From Clostridium akagii DSM 12554 (lineage in GTDB: Bacteria; Bacillota; Clostridia; Clostridiales; Clostridiaceae): DNA of 64,000 bases. Position 1 is the first letter of the stretch. Each line of letters opens with the position of its first letter. The notes under the pieces are model-generated. The model was not told the DNA's origin and ran no database searches. It saw nothing but the letters and a program-made list of their open reading frames with translations. The stretch spans positions 186,001 through 250,000 of the forward strand of contig NZ_JMLK01000006.1 in the NCBI RefSeq assembly GCF_000686725.1. Direction: 5' to 3'. The position numbers were made by a program, and so were the translations under genes. Below, in pieces: positions 35,227-46,034 of this stretch.

Positions 35227-35655
35227 ATGTTTATTGGAGAATATCAGCATGCCATGGATAATAAAAATAGAATTATAGTTCCTTCAAAATTTAGGGAGGA
35301 ACTTGGAGATACTTTTGTATTAACAAAAGGGTTAGATGGATGCTTATATATTTATACTATAAACGAATGGAAAAACCTTGAGGCAAAACTTGGTAAATTA
35401 CCACTTACAAACAGAGATGCTAGAGCATTTGTTAGATTTTTCTTTTCAGGTGCCAATGAAATTAATGTAGACAAGCAGGGAAGAGCTTTAATTCCTCAAA
35501 ATTTATTGGAATATGCATCTATCACAAAGGAAATAATAAGTATAGGAGTTTCAACTAGAGTAGAAATTTGGAGCAAGGAAAAGTGGAAAGAATACAATGA
35601 ATCAGATATAAATATGGATGAAATCGCAGAAAAAATGAGCGAACTATTAATATAG
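35227..35655 (+). CDS. mraZ: Transcriptional regulator MraZ
   Basis: A 142-residue tandem AbrB-like DNA-binding protein, first gene of the division/cell-wall cluster. Both DxxGR-type motifs are present: [15 protein letters not shown] in the first half and [16 protein letters not shown] in the second. AGAGGTGAA precedes the ATG. It probably autoregulates through the repeats just upstream. Confidence 0.96.
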   Translation: MFIGEYQHAMDNKNRIIVPSKFREELGDTFVLTKGLDGCLYIYTINEWKNLEAKLGKLPLTNRDARAFVRFFFSGANEINVDKQGRALIPQNLLEYASITKEIISIGVSTRVEIWSKEKWKEYNESDINMDEIAEKMSELLI

Positions 35656-35665
35656 AGGTGGAAAA

Positions 35666-36598
35666 ATGGAATTTAAACATGTGTCTGTTTTACTTAACGA
35701 ATGTCTGGAAAATTTAGATATAAAAAAAGATGGGATATACGTGGATTGCACTTTGGGTGGCGCTGGTCATTCTTATGAAATATTAAAAAGATTAAGTGAG
35801 AATGGTAGGCTAATTGGTATAGATCAGGATAGCGACGCAATAAACGCAGCAAAAGAAAAACTGAATAGCTATAAAAATGTTACATATGTACACGACAATT
35901 TTTATAATATTGATAATATCCTTGAAGAGCTTAATATAGATAAGGTTGACGGAATACTTATGGATCTTGGTGTGTCAAGTTATCAATTAGATCAACCAGA
36001 AAGAGGCTTTAGTTATATGCATGATGCACCTCTTGATATGAGGATGAATAGAGACGATAGCAAATCAGCGTTTGATGTGGTGAATAATTATGATGAAGTG
36101 GACTTATATAAAGTAATAAGAGACTATGGTGAGGAAAAATTTGCAAAAAGAATTGCTGGTTTTGTAGTTGAAAGAAGAGAACTAGGGCCAATAAATACAA
36201 CATTAGAGCTAGTGGAGATAATAAAGAATGCAATACCTGCAAGATTTAGAAGGGATGGACCACATCCAGCTAAAAGAACTTTTCAAGCTATTCGTATAGA
36301 AGTAAATAATGAACTTGGAATTTTAAGCAAAACTATTGAAGACGGGATTAGAAGACTTAAAAAGGGTGGAAGAATGGACATAATTTCATTTCATTCTTTA
36401 GAAGATAGAATTGTAAAGACTAAATTTAAAAAGTTACAGGATCCATGTGAATGTCCTAAAGAATTTCCAATCTGCATTTGTGGTAAAACGGCTGAAATAA
36501 AAATAATAACAAAAAAACCCATTGATGCAAGTGAAGAAGAATTAGAAGAAAATCCAAGAAGCAGAAGTGCAAAACTTCGAGTTGCAGAAAAAATTTGA
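35666..36598 (+). CDS. rsmH: 16S rRNA (cytosine1402-N4)-methyltransferase RsmH
   Basis: A 310-residue SAM methyltransferase modifying C1402 of 16S rRNA. It has [14 protein letters not shown] (SAM motif), [19 protein letters not shown], and [19 protein letters not shown] followed by [12 protein letters not shown] four-Cys-like cluster ([13 protein letters not shown]) is present as in many Firmicute RsmH. The gene has AGAGGTGG before the ATG and lies directly after mraZ, as in most bacteria. Confidence 0.97.
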   Translation: MEFKHVSVLLNECLENLDIKKDGIYVDCTLGGAGHSYEILKRLSENGRLIGIDQDSDAINAAKEKLNSYKNVTYVHDNFYNIDNILEELNIDKVDGILMDLGVSSYQLDQPERGFSYMHDAPLDMRMNRDDSKSAFDVVNNYDEVDLYKVIRDYGEEKFAKRIAGFVVERRELGPINTTLELVEIIKNAIPARFRRDGPHPAKRTFQAIRIEVNNELGILSKTIEDGIRRLKKGGRMDIISFHSLEDRIVKTKFKKLQDPCECPKEFPICICGKTAEIKIITKKPIDASEEELEENPRSRSAKLRVAEKI

Positions 36599-36610
36599 GG
36601 GGTGAAATAA

Positions 36611-37102
36611 TTGGTGGTTATAGAGAAAAACTACATAAACAGCGGAAGCACAGCATTACAGCCTAAGCGGAAACCAATAGAAAAAGATAATAGTGAATTA
36701 AAAAGAGCCGAAAATGAAAAGCAAAGACATAAAAAACAGCTAAAATTAAAGAATCAAGGTTTAGTTATTCTAAGTATAGTTTTGTTGTTTTCTCTTGGAT
36801 CTACATTGATTTACAGGTATTCTGAAATATATGCTATGGAAAATACTTTAATAAAGAGTACTTCTAATTCTGGAAATATTGAAAAGGATAATGAGAATTT
36901 GCGTTTACAGCTAGTTCAACATAATAGGGTTTCAGTTGTTGAAGATAATGCTGCAAAACTTAATATGGTTCCAATAGATAAAAGTCAGGAAGTTTCATTG
37001 AATTATGATAAACAGACATTAACTGCAAGCGAAAATTCAGATGATACAAAAGATAAACAATCTTTTTTTAATAAGATCATAGCCGCAATTACAAATAAAT
37101 GA
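36611..37102 (+). CDS. ftsL: Cell division protein FtsL-like
   Basis: A 163-residue bitopic membrane protein: a basic N-terminal cytoplasmic part (about 50 residues, with KRKPIEKD and HKKQLKLK), one membrane helix (QGLVILSIVLLFSLGSTLIYRY) and a coiled-coil extracellular part with MEN and ENLRLQLVQ, ending in a polar tail. Position between rsmH and the PBP gene and this layout are those of FtsL; sequence conservation is low. The start is TTG 36611 (GTG 36614 possible) after GAGGGGTGAA. Confidence 0.82.
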   Translation: MVVIEKNYINSGSTALQPKRKPIEKDNSELKRAENEKQRHKKQLKLKNQGLVILSIVLLFSLGSTLIYRYSEIYAMENTLIKSTSNSGNIEKDNENLRLQLVQHNRVSVVEDNAAKLNMVPIDKSQEVSLNYDKQTLTASENSDDTKDKQSFFNKIIAAITNK

Positions 37103-37164
37103 GAATATTATGCTGAAATAATTAATATTAATTAGTTATATATTAATTATTGGAGGTAACTTAG

Positions 37165-39354
37165 TTGATCACAAGAAAATATAGGGATAAGGTTATTATA
37201 AAAAGAAGATTGGTATTTGCACTGATTTTTTTTATAATAGTTTTTTCTCTACTGATTTTGCGGCTATTTAATGTTCAGGTTATCTTATCATCAAAATACA
37301 AAAAAATGGCTATTGAACAGTGGACAAGTGAGGTTAAAATATCTGCAAAACGTGGAAGAATATTAGATAGAAATGAAAAAGAATTAGCAATCAGTGGCAA
37401 TGTATTTAGGATAGATTTGGATTTAAACTCCATAAGAAGCTATCTACATAATAATAAAGCCATGAACATGGATATACTCTCGGGCAAGCTAGCTAACGAT
37501 TTAGGTAAAACTAAGGAAGAAATAAATAAAATTTTAAATTATAAACTCCCAAGTGGTGCTCTAGCAGGATCAGCTAATCTTGTTAGAAGGGTGCCTAAGG
37601 AAGTAGCTGATAAAGTGGCAAGTCTTAAAGTTAATGGAATTATTATTTCACCGGACACCAAAAGGTATTATGTTAATGATAATTTTTTAGCTCAAGTAAT
37701 TGGACATACAAACTCTGATGGAAAAGGATTAACTGGGGTGGAGCTACAATATGACAAATATTTAGCTGGAATGCCAGGCAGAAGAATAGCAGAAATAGAT
37801 AAAAATAGTGCTAATTTAGATTATACAGTATCTGAATTTTCAAAGCCAGAAAATGGTGATGATGTTGTACTTACTGTAGATAAAGGGATTCAAGAATTTG
37901 CTGAAAAGAGTGCAGATGAAGCACTTAAAGACAATAAAGCAAAAGCAGTTTCAATTATAGTTGAAAACCCGAAAAATGGAGAAATACTAGCAATGGTAAA
38001 CAAGCCGGATTATAATCCAAATGATCCCTGGGAAAAAGGTAAAAGTTTTGATGAACTTCAAAAGGAATGGAGAAATAGAGCAGTTAGCGATGCCTTTGAG
38101 CCAGGTTCAATATTTAAAGTTGTAACGGCTACTGCTGCAATGGAAGAAAAGCTTGTAAAAGAAAATGATCAATTTAACTGTAGTGGAAGTATAACAATTG
38201 CTAAAAAAATTATTCATTGTTGGAAGAGAACAGGACATGGGGCAGAAACATTTGTAGATATAATTAAAAATTCTTGCAATGTTGGTTTTGCAATACTTGG
38301 ACAAAGACTTGGGGCTGTTAATTTAAACAAATGGATTAAGTTATTTGGTTTTGGTCAAAAGACAGGAGTAGATTTACCAGGAGAGTCAAATGGAATAATT
38401 AAGCCTACAAATAAAATAGGACCCGTAGATCTAGCAACCATTGCTTTTGGTCAAGCAAATACCGTTTCTATGGTTCAATATCTAAGTGCGTTTAATGCAA
38501 TTGCCAATAATGGTGTGTGGGTTAGACCACATATAATGAAAAAAATTGTTCATTATGATTCAAATAATAATGAGATCACAGATAAAACTTATGAAGATTA
38601 TGGTGAAAAACAAATTGTGGACAAAAGCACCGCAGAGCAGCTTAGAGGATATTTGGAAAAAGTAATATCTGAAGGTGGCGGTAAAAAAGCATATATAGAT
38701 GGATATCATATAGCAGGTAAGACTGGTACAGCTCAAAAACCGAATCCCAATGGAGGAGGTTATGAGGCAGGAAAATATATAGCTTCCTTCGCCGGGATGG
38801 CACCAGCAAATGACCCACAGATATCAGTACTTATTTCTATCGATGAACCTGACCCGTCAAATTATTATGCTGGGCAAATAGCAACTCCAGTAGCAAAACA
38901 GATGTTTAGTGATATTTTTAATTATCTTAACATAAAGGCTGATGCATCTAAGGACGATATTGAAAATAGTATGCTTAATGATGTAGTTGTTCCAAACGTA
39001 AGGGGAATGAAAAGTGAAGATGCATACAAGATTTTAAAAGATAATAATTTGTCTTTTGATAAAGTACCAAGCGGTGGGAATATAACAGATATAACGCCTC
39101 TTCCTGGAGCAACGGTGAAAGAAGGGACAAAAGTAATACTTTACACTGGAACCACACCTAATTATAATAGTAATGTAGAAGTACCAGATTTATCAGGTAT
39201 GAATAAAGATAAGGCAAGTGAAATTCTTAAAAATTTGGGATTGAATTGTCGGTTTACTGGAAATGGAATAGTATCTGATCAAGATATTGCAGAAGGTTCT
39301 AAAGTTCAGAAGGGCACTATTATTAATTTGGATTTAGAAATTACAGGAGACTAA
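37165..39354 (+). CDS. spoVD: Class B penicillin-binding protein, SpoVD/FtsI type with two PASTA domains
   Basis: A 729-residue transpeptidase. A membrane anchor (about residues 10-33) is followed by a PBP dimerisation domain (EQWTSEVKISAKRGRILDRN) and a transpeptidase domain with SxxK in EPGSIFKVVT, SxN as NSCN and KTG in AGKTGTAQKP. Two PASTA repeats (about 600-665 and 670-729) follow. One PBP of this type sits here in clostridia and may serve septation, sporulation or both; two PASTA domains resemble PBP2B, the neighbours and common annotation suggest SpoVD. Start TTG 37165, GGAGG 9 bases before. Confidence 0.9.
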   Translation: MITRKYRDKVIIKRRLVFALIFFIIVFSLLILRLFNVQVILSSKYKKMAIEQWTSEVKISAKRGRILDRNEKELAISGNVFRIDLDLNSIRSYLHNNKAMNMDILSGKLANDLGKTKEEINKILNYKLPSGALAGSANLVRRVPKEVADKVASLKVNGIIISPDTKRYYVNDNFLAQVIGHTNSDGKGLTGVELQYDKYLAGMPGRRIAEIDKNSANLDYTVSEFSKPENGDDVVLTVDKGIQEFAEKSADEALKDNKAKAVSIIVENPKNGEILAMVNKPDYNPNDPWEKGKSFDELQKEWRNRAVSDAFEPGSIFKVVTATAAMEEKLVKENDQFNCSGSITIAKKIIHCWKRTGHGAETFVDIIKNSCNVGFAILGQRLGAVNLNKWIKLFGFGQKTGVDLPGESNGIIKPTNKIGPVDLATIAFGQANTVSMVQYLSAFNAIANNGVWVRPHIMKKIVHYDSNNNEITDKTYEDYGEKQIVDKSTAEQLRGYLEKVISEGGGKKAYIDGYHIAGKTGTAQKPNPNGGGYEAGKYIASFAGMAPANDPQISVLISIDEPDPSNYYAGQIATPVAKQMFSDIFNYLNIKADASKDDIENSMLNDVVVPNVRGMKSEDAYKILKDNNLSFDKVPSGGNITDITPLPGATVKEGTKVILYTGTTPNYNSNVEVPDLSGMNKDKASEILKNLGLNCRFTGNGIVSDQDIAEGSKVQKGTIINLDLEITGD

Positions 39355-39382
39355 AGCACAATACTGTTACAGTATTGTGCTT
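39354..39382 (+). terminator. Hairpin between spoVD and murE
   Basis: AAGCACAATACTG, loop TTA, CAGTATTGTGCTT: 13-bp perfect stem immediately at the spoVD stop, followed by ATTTAAAG rather than a strong T-run. Likely a partial terminator or RNA-stability element inside the cluster. Confidence 0.6.
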
Positions 39383-39402
39383 ATTTAAAGAGGAGTGGTA
39401 AT

Positions 39403-40851
39403 GTGAATTTAGTTAATATACTTCAAGGAATTTCATATGAAATTATTTGTGGAAGTGATGATTTAGATATAAATAAAATCGAATATGATTCAAGAAAATT
39501 AATAAATGATGATTTATTCGTATGTATTGAAGGCTATAATACAGATGGACACAAATATATTAACAATGCTATTAAAAGTGGTGCAGAGGCAATAATTTGT
39601 ACTAAAAATTTGCTACCTATAGATAATTGTACTTTGATAAAAGTAGATGACAGTAGGATGGCACTAGCATTGATGGCAGCTAATTTCTATGGACATCCAG
39701 AAAAAAAGCTAAAGATGATGGGAATAACAGGAACTAATGGAAAGACTACAGCCACATTCATGATGAAGTCAATTTTAGAGACGAGTGGCAAGAAAGTAGG
39801 ACTTATAGGTACAATAGCTAATTATATTGGCGAGAAAAAATATATGTCAAGTAGAACGACACCAGAGTCACTTGAACTTTTTCAGCTATTTAATGAGATG
39901 GTAGAGCAGAATGTTGAATACTGCGTCATGGAGGTTTCATCACATTCATTATATCTAAGTAGAGTTTATGGAATAGAGTTTAATGAGGGGATTTTCACAA
40001 ACCTTACTCAAGATCATTTGGATTTTCACAAAACTTTTGAAAATTATTATAGAGCAAAACTTATACTATTTAAAAACAGCAAAAATTCTATAATTAATAT
40101 GGATGATGAATATGGAAGTCGGATATATGATGATTTGGATAATAACAAAATAACCTATGGAGTTAATGGAAAGTTAGATTTAAAAGCTGAAAATATAAAG
40201 GTGCATTCAAGAGGTATTGAGTTTGACATTAATTATTTAAGCAAACATGTGAATGTTAATTTGAATATACCAGGAAGATATAACACATATAATGCCCTTG
40301 GAAGTGCAGCAGCATGCTTACTAGAAGGTTTTAGCCTTGAGCAGATAAAAGATGGACTTGAAGCCCTTAAGGCTGTACCAGGAAGGTGTGAATCATATGA
40401 AGCAAGCATGAATTTGGGATTTGATATAATTATAGATTATGCACATACTCCTGACGCACTATTGAATATATTAAAAACAGCGAGGGAATTTACTAAAAAT
40501 AAGCTTATCTGTGTATTTGGTTGTGGTGGAGATAGAGATAATACTAAGAGACCAATTATGGGTGATGTAGGCACAAAAATGAGTGATGTGGCAATAATAA
40601 CTTCAGACAATCCACGAAGTGAAGAACCCATGGACATAATAAATGAGATATTACAAGGAACAAAAAAAGAAAATTATTTTACTATTGAAAATAGAAAAGA
40701 TGCAATAAAAAAAGCAATAACTATAGCAACAAAAGGTGATGTAATTGTTATTGCAGGAAAGGGACACGAAGATTATCAAATATTAAAAGAAGGAAAGATT
40801 CATTTTGATGAGAGAGAAGTTATTGCTGAAATACTAAAGGAGCTGTTTTAA
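39403..40851 (+). CDS. murE: UDP-MurNAc-tripeptide synthetase MurE (meso-diaminopimelate adding)
   Basis: A 482-residue Mur ligase. The ATP site TGTNGKTT is at residues 109-116, the EVSSHSL block and the TPDALLNIL region follow, and the substrate motif DNPRSEEP is present. DNPR is the signature of meso-diaminopimelate (rather than lysine) ligases, so the wall should contain meso-DAP, in line with a local dapF. Start GTG after AGAGGAGTGG. Cytoplasmic peptidoglycan precursor step. Confidence 0.95.
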   Translation: MNLVNILQGISYEIICGSDDLDINKIEYDSRKLINDDLFVCIEGYNTDGHKYINNAIKSGAEAIICTKNLLPIDNCTLIKVDDSRMALALMAANFYGHPEKKLKMMGITGTNGKTTATFMMKSILETSGKKVGLIGTIANYIGEKKYMSSRTTPESLELFQLFNEMVEQNVEYCVMEVSSHSLYLSRVYGIEFNEGIFTNLTQDHLDFHKTFENYYRAKLILFKNSKNSIINMDDEYGSRIYDDLDNNKITYGVNGKLDLKAENIKVHSRGIEFDINYLSKHVNVNLNIPGRYNTYNALGSAAACLLEGFSLEQIKDGLEALKAVPGRCESYEASMNLGFDIIIDYAHTPDALLNILKTAREFTKNKLICVFGCGGDRDNTKRPIMGDVGTKMSDVAIITSDNPRSEEPMDIINEILQGTKKENYFTIENRKDAIKKAITIATKGDVIVIAGKGHEDYQILKEGKIHFDEREVIAEILKELF

Positions 40852-42237
40852 TTGGAATACATTTCATTGAAGGATATTTTAAATGCGGTAGATGGAAAAT
40901 TGCTACAAAATGGTCAACTGGAAAAATTTAATCATATAACAATAGACACAAGAGAAGTAAAAAAAAATAGTATTTTTATTGCTATAAAGGGTGAAAAATA
41001 TAATGCTAATGAATTTCTTATTGAAGCAATAAAAAATGGAGCGTCTTTGTGCATTATAGATGAAATAAAATATAATGAAGCGGATTTGCCGAGTGATGTG
41101 TCCATAATAGTTGTTGAAGACACTAGAAAGGCATTACTAAATCTTGCTGAATTTTATAAAAGTATTTTAAATATTAAAGTAGTTGGAATCACAGGTTCAA
41201 CGGGCAAAACTTCTACTAAAGATATGACATATGCTATTTTAAGTGAAAAATATAAAGTATACAAAACCCAAGGTAATTTTAACAATGAAATTGGATTACC
41301 ACTTACTATATTTAACTTAGACAACACTTATGATATTGCAGTACTGGAAATGGGGATGAGCCACTTTTTTGAGATACACAATATGGCAAAAACTGCCAAA
41401 CCAGATATAGCTATCATAACAAATATTGGAATATCTCATATAGAAAATTTAAAGACAAGGGATAATATTTTAAAGGCAAAACTTGAGATTACAGATTATT
41501 TTATAAAATCGTCTAAACTTATAATAAATACTGACAATGAATTATTAGAGAAGCTTAGCATAAAAGACATTAACTATGATGTTGTTAGGTGTGGTTCAAA
41601 TATAAATGCTGAGTTAAAAGCCTATAATATATGCTTAGGTGAGGATTATGTGACTTTTGATATACTTGAAGATGAGAAAGTAGTGTTCAGAAATTTCAGG
41701 GTAAATTCTCCAGGAAAACATAATGTGCTTAATGCACTACTTGCAATAGCGGCGGCAAGGAACTTTGGAATGACATGGAGTGAAATGAATAGTGGTATAA
41801 AAAAGCTTCAAATGACTTCCATGAGACTAGATATATTAAGAGGATCAAAATACACAATTATTGATGACTGCTACAATGCAAGTCCAGATTCCATGAGGGC
41901 AGCTATTGATGTATTACATAATGTTAAAGGCACGCGTAAGATTGCTATACTTGGAAGTATGAGAGAACTTGGGGAGGAAGCTTTTAAGGCTCACGTAGAT
42001 GTTGGAGTTTATGCAAAAGAAAATTCAATAGATTTTTTAATTATTTTAGGAGAATTCTCACTGGCTTACGAGCAAGGATTTTCGGACAAAGATAAATTGA
42101 AAAATTTTGATTCAAATGAAAATGTAATTAAATTTCTCAAGAATTTTTTGAATAAAGACGATGTGATTTTAGTTAAAGCATCAAGAGCTATGAAATTTGA
42201 ACAAATAGTTAAGGACATCAAAGAAGATAACAAGTAG
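40852..42237 (+). CDS. murF: UDP-MurNAc-tripeptide D-Ala-D-Ala ligase MurF
   Basis: A 461-residue Mur ligase adding D-Ala-D-Ala. It has the N-terminal DTREVKKNSIFIAIKGEKYNANEF block, P-loop GITGSTGKTSTKDM near residue 110, TQGNFNNEIGLPLT (MurF-specific) and YNASPDSMRAAI. The start is TTG 40852 directly after the murE stop; AAGGAG inside the end of murE provides the ribosome site. Confidence 0.95.
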   Translation: MEYISLKDILNAVDGKLLQNGQLEKFNHITIDTREVKKNSIFIAIKGEKYNANEFLIEAIKNGASLCIIDEIKYNEADLPSDVSIIVVEDTRKALLNLAEFYKSILNIKVVGITGSTGKTSTKDMTYAILSEKYKVYKTQGNFNNEIGLPLTIFNLDNTYDIAVLEMGMSHFFEIHNMAKTAKPDIAIITNIGISHIENLKTRDNILKAKLEITDYFIKSSKLIINTDNELLEKLSIKDINYDVVRCGSNINAELKAYNICLGEDYVTFDILEDEKVVFRNFRVNSPGKHNVLNALLAIAAARNFGMTWSEMNSGIKKLQMTSMRLDILRGSKYTIIDDCYNASPDSMRAAIDVLHNVKGTRKIAILGSMRELGEEAFKAHVDVGVYAKENSIDFLIILGEFSLAYEQGFSDKDKLKNFDSNENVIKFLKNFLNKDDVILVKASRAMKFEQIVKDIKEDNK

Positions 42238-42252
42238 ATAGGAGAGATAAGT

Positions 42253-43212
42253 ATGAGTGCAATGATATATTCCGTTCTAGTAGCATTTTTAATTTCTATG
42301 CTTCAAGGGCCAATTATAATTCCAATACTTCACAAATTGAAGTTTGGGCAGAATATTAGAGAAGATGGACCTAAGAGTCACAGGATAAAAGCTGGGACGC
42401 CAACGATGGGTGGAATTATTTTTATAATTACTACGGCTATAACTATGATAATAATGAACAGTAATAATATTTTAAAAGATAAAAATGTTATATTCGCTTT
42501 CTTATGTTTTTTAGCATTTGGAGCTATAGGATTTTTAGATGACGCTCTTAAAATAATACATAAGAAAAATGAAGGGTTAACTACAAAACAAAAAGCACTT
42601 TTACAGATTATAGTTTCATTTGTTATTGCATTTTATGCGTATTTTAATATAGGAGCAGATATATACATACCTTTTTTAAAAATATCATTGGAGCTTAATC
42701 CTGTAGTGTACATTCTAGGAGTGGTGTTCTATTTTGTAGCCGTAACTAATGGAGTGAATTTAACTGATGGTTTAGATGGTCTTGCAACCTCAATTACGCT
42801 TCTTGTAATGACGTTTTTTGCTATGGTATGTTTTGCTTGGCACAATTATGAACTTGCAATATTTTGTTCAATAATGGCTGGAGCACTTTTAGGGTTCCTA
42901 AAATATAATGCATATCCTGCACAAATATTTATGGGAGATACAGGTTCTTTAGCCCTAGGAGGAGCGGTTGCAAGCACTGCTTTGATACTAAAATTACCAT
43001 TATTGGTTATAATAGTAGGTGGAGTGTATGTATTAGAAGTTGTGTCAGTAATTATACAAGTGTATTATTATAAGCTTACAAGGAAAAGATTCTTCAAAAT
43101 GGCACCTATACATCATCATTTTGAACAACTTGGATGGCATGAAACAAAAGTAGTTTCAGTATTTTCTATTGCCACAGTTATATTATGTCTTATTTCATTT
43201 TTGGCATTTTAG
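42253..43212 (+). CDS. mraY: Phospho-MurNAc-pentapeptide transferase MraY
   Basis: A 319-residue polytopic membrane enzyme making lipid I. It contains [12 protein letters not shown], the DDALKI catalytic aspartates, [24 protein letters not shown] and the APIHHHFE histidine motif. The length is normal. AGGAGAGA precedes the ATG. Confidence 0.97.
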   Translation: MSAMIYSVLVAFLISMLQGPIIIPILHKLKFGQNIREDGPKSHRIKAGTPTMGGIIFIITTAITMIIMNSNNILKDKNVIFAFLCFLAFGAIGFLDDALKIIHKKNEGLTTKQKALLQIIVSFVIAFYAYFNIGADIYIPFLKISLELNPVVYILGVVFYFVAVTNGVNLTDGLDGLATSITLLVMTFFAMVCFAWHNYELAIFCSIMAGALLGFLKYNAYPAQIFMGDTGSLALGGAVASTALILKLPLLVIIVGGVYVLEVVSVIIQVYYYKLTRKRFFKMAPIHHHFEQLGWHETKVVSVFSIATVILCLISFLAF

Positions 43213-43286
43213 ATTGTTATTAAGTATGCAGAGCGCTGGAAACAGCTATTCAGCGTACAAGGGGAAACCAGGAGGTGACGAATATT

Positions 43287-44399
43287 ATGAAAAAGCCTAA
43301 ACTTTTTGAAAAAGTAGAGGTGGATTTTGTTTTGCTTGCAACTGTGCTTTTAATTTTAGCTATTGGCGTTGTTATGGTATATAGTGCCAGTTCCTATGTT
43401 GATCTCAATGACCCGAAAATACATGATGATATGTATAACTTTAAAAAACAGGGGATGTTTGCTGTTTTAGGAATATTAATACTGTTTTTTATTGAAAAAG
43501 TAGATTATCATAAATTAAAAAAGGTGACTAATATTATAATTGTGATTACCATATGTCTACTAGGTGTGGTTTTTCTTTTCCCAGCAATAAATGGTGCAAG
43601 CAGATGGATACAAGTGGGACCATTGTCACTTCAACCTTCTGAAATCGCAAAATATGCAGTAGTGCTTTTACTTGCAAGAGGGATAGAGAAGAACGGGGAA
43701 AGGATTAAAAAATTTTTTCCTACAGTATTTGTCTATTTACTAGTAGCAGCTTTTTTTGCTGGATTTGTGTATTTAGAAAAAAACTTAAGTATTGCAACGG
43801 TTATTATGGTTGTAAGTATAATCGTTATTTATGTTGGTGGTGCAAAAGGATGGCAGCTTGGCGCTATAATATCATCACTTATACCAGTAGGGTTTATTTT
43901 TATACTTGCTGAGCCATATAGACTTCTACGATTGAAAAATTTTATGAATCCGTGGTCAGCTCCTAAAACTACTGGATATCAAGCTATTCAATCTTTATAT
44001 GCACTAGGTTCTGGCGGAATAACTGGAGTTGGACTTGGACAATCAAGGCAAAAATGTTATTATATTCCGGAACCATATAACGATTTTATATTTTCCATTA
44101 TAGGTGAAGAGTTAGGGTTTATTGGATGTGTGATAATTATAATACTTTTTTTAATTGTAATACAAAGAGGCATTAAAATAGCAATGCATGCAAAGGATGT
44201 ATATGGTACATTACTCGCTGTCGGCATTACATCTGTTATAGCAATCCAAGCTATGATAAATATTGCAGTTGTTACGGGTGCTATACCTGTAACTGGAGTC
44301 CCTTTACCATTTATAAGCAGTGGTGGATCTGCCTTAGTTATTAATTTAGCGGCAATGGGAATCCTGCTTAATATATCTTCTCAGACAACAAAAAAATAA
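43287..44399 (+). CDS. spoVE: SEDS glycosyltransferase FtsW/SpoVE
   Basis: A 370-residue SEDS peptidoglycan polymerase with about ten membrane helices. Signatures: VMVYSASS near the start, GASRWIQVGPLSLQPSEIAK, NPWSAPKTTGYQAIQSLYALGSGG (parts WSAP, QAIQS), and the C-terminal PFISSGGSALVINLAAMG. It is the partner of the SpoVD-type PBP. GGAGGTGA lies 8 bases before ATG 43287, so the in-frame GTG at 43275 is rejected. murG, which often follows, is absent. Confidence 0.92.
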   Translation: MKKPKLFEKVEVDFVLLATVLLILAIGVVMVYSASSYVDLNDPKIHDDMYNFKKQGMFAVLGILILFFIEKVDYHKLKKVTNIIIVITICLLGVVFLFPAINGASRWIQVGPLSLQPSEIAKYAVVLLLARGIEKNGERIKKFFPTVFVYLLVAAFFAGFVYLEKNLSIATVIMVVSIIVIYVGGAKGWQLGAIISSLIPVGFIFILAEPYRLLRLKNFMNPWSAPKTTGYQAIQSLYALGSGGITGVGLGQSRQKCYYIPEPYNDFIFSIIGEELGFIGCVIIIILFLIVIQRGIKIAMHAKDVYGTLLAVGITSVIAIQAMINIAVVTGAIPVTGVPLPFISSGGSALVINLAAMGILLNISSQTTKK

Positions 44400-44444
44400 T
44401 TAGGGCACTTTGTGAGGTCATAATTATTTTGATTAATAACTATT

Positions 44445-44493
44445 AACTAGTTTAAATATAAGAAATTATATGATATCATTAAAACTAGTTTAA
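44445..44493. repeat. Direct repeat AACTAGTTTAA upstream of ftsQ
   Basis: An 11-base direct repeat at 44445-44455 and 44483-44493, each containing the palindrome AACTAGTT, with a further palindrome ATGATATCAT (44469-44478) between them. It lies in the 119-base gap before ftsQ and could be a regulator-binding region. Confidence 0.5.
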
Positions 44494-44518
44494 GTATTCA
44501 TTAAAAAAAGGTGAGCAT

Positions 44519-45277
44519 ATGAAAAATAGCAAAAATGAGTTTATAAGGAAAAGAAGAAGGAAAAAAAGAAGAAGAAAAATTATTTTTACAATATTATTTT
44601 TATCAGCTATATTGGTAACTTTGAGTATTAAACTACCATATTTCAAAATACAAAATATATATGTGTATAACAATAAAACAATTTCAACCAGTGAGATTGT
44701 TAAAGAGTCTGGAGTACAAAAAAATTCAAATATCTTTTACATAAGTACGGCTAATATAAAAGATAATGTATTAAATAATCCATATATTTTAAGTGCAGAA
44801 ATTCATAGGAAATTACCAAATTCAATAAATATATATGTAAATGAAAGAAAATCAGTATTTTATGCAGAAAAAGGCACTAGCTTTGCTATAATTGATAAGA
44901 GTGGCATTGTCCTAGAAATACGGAATAGCATTAATAATATGAAGCTTATAAAATTAGTTGGCATCGATACGTCCAAGGCAAAAGTAGGAGCTACTGTGCC
45001 ATTGGACGACAAGGGTAAGCTAAATACCATAAGCACTATAACGGATATTATATCAAATAATGACGCGTGTAAAAATATTAAAATATTAGATATAACTAGC
45101 AATGTTAATATAAAATTGTCGTATAATGATATGGAAATTAGACTTGGAACAGATGATGATTTGCTTAAGAAATTAAATAGAGCAATAAATATAATAAATG
45201 GGGAAAAACTTACAGCTTTAAAGGGTTATGTTGATGTGAGTTTTACAGGAAATCCAGTTTATTCTATTGATAAGTAG
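44519..45277 (+). CDS. ftsQ: Cell division protein FtsQ/DivIB
   Basis: A 252-residue bitopic protein. A very basic N-terminus (FIRKRRRKKRRRKI) precedes one membrane helix (about 22-40), then a POTRA domain (FKIQNIYVYNNKTISTSEIVKESGV and NPYILSAEIHRKLPNSINIYVNERKSV) and the beta domain. It is part of the divisome complex with FtsL and FtsB/DivIC. Placed after the SEDS gene, with its own possible control region. Confidence 0.92.
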   Translation: MKNSKNEFIRKRRRKKRRRKIIFTILFLSAILVTLSIKLPYFKIQNIYVYNNKTISTSEIVKESGVQKNSNIFYISTANIKDNVLNNPYILSAEIHRKLPNSINIYVNERKSVFYAEKGTSFAIIDKSGIVLEIRNSINNMKLIKLVGIDTSKAKVGATVPLDDKGKLNTISTITDIISNNDACKNIKILDITSNVNIKLSYNDMEIRLGTDDDLLKKLNRAINIINGEKLTALKGYVDVSFTGNPVYSIDK

Positions 45278-45287
45278 GAGGATGAAA

Positions 45288-46019
45288 ATGAAAAAAATAC
45301 GCTCACAAGTGGCGGTTGCAATTGTTTGTTGCATATTAGGATTTATGCTAACTTATCAATTTAGGATAATTAGTATTCAAGATACAAAGTTAAACTTGCA
45401 AGGAGATAGTTCACAAATAACAGCTGAAGTCGAACAACTTAAAACCCAAAAAGATGACTTAAATAAGCAGATAAATGATTTACAAAATAAAATAAAAAAC
45501 TATCAACAATCTGCAGCCAATAAAAGTGATGTAAATAAACAAATAGTGAGCGATTTAAACAATTTAAATCTTATAACGGGAAATACAGACGTTAAAGGCC
45601 AAGGACTTATTGTAACAATTACACCTAAAAATAATATGTTTTCTTCTGATATAACTACGCAAGGAGATGTGATTACAGATAAAGATTTGGTGTATTTAGT
45701 TAATGAGCTTAGATTTGCTGGGGCTGAAGCAATATCTATAAATGATATAAGGGTGCTAAATTATACTGGAATAAAAACATCAAGTGGTGTTTCAAATATA
45801 TTTATAGGCACAAATGATAGAATTTCACCCTATGAAAAAATTATAATAAAGGCCATTGGAGATAAGGATAAATTAAATTCGGCTATGGTATTTCCTGGAG
45901 TTTTAGATGCTATTCCATCATCAAGTTATACTGTGGATGCTCCAGAAAAAAGCAATATGATTACTATTTCCAAATCAAATACAGTTACAAATTTTCAATA
46001 TGCCAGGCAAGTAAAGTAG
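45288..46019 (+). CDS. DUF881 family membrane protein (YlxW-like), first copy
   Basis: A 243-residue protein with an N-terminal membrane helix (VAVAIVCCILGFMLTYQF), a coiled coil of about 45 residues (EQLKTQKDDLNKQINDLQNKI) and a DUF881 domain (VKGQGLIVTI, LVNELRFAGAEAISINDIR, PYEKIIIKAIGDKDKL). The role is unknown; YlxW homologues cluster with divisome genes. AGGAGG six bases before ATG 45288 fixes the start. A second copy lies two genes downstream. Confidence 0.86.
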   Translation: MKKIRSQVAVAIVCCILGFMLTYQFRIISIQDTKLNLQGDSSQITAEVEQLKTQKDDLNKQINDLQNKIKNYQQSAANKSDVNKQIVSDLNNLNLITGNTDVKGQGLIVTITPKNNMFSSDITTQGDVITDKDLVYLVNELRFAGAEAISINDIRVLNYTGIKTSSGVSNIFIGTNDRISPYEKIIIKAIGDKDKLNSAMVFPGVLDAIPSSSYTVDAPEKSNMITISKSNTVTNFQYARQVK

Positions 46020-46034
46020 GTAAGGAGTGATATT

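Noticed and set aside
35076-35261. Small frame before mraZ
   Set aside because: It runs through the MraZ operator and into mraZ in another frame; no ribosome binding site and no protein-like pattern.
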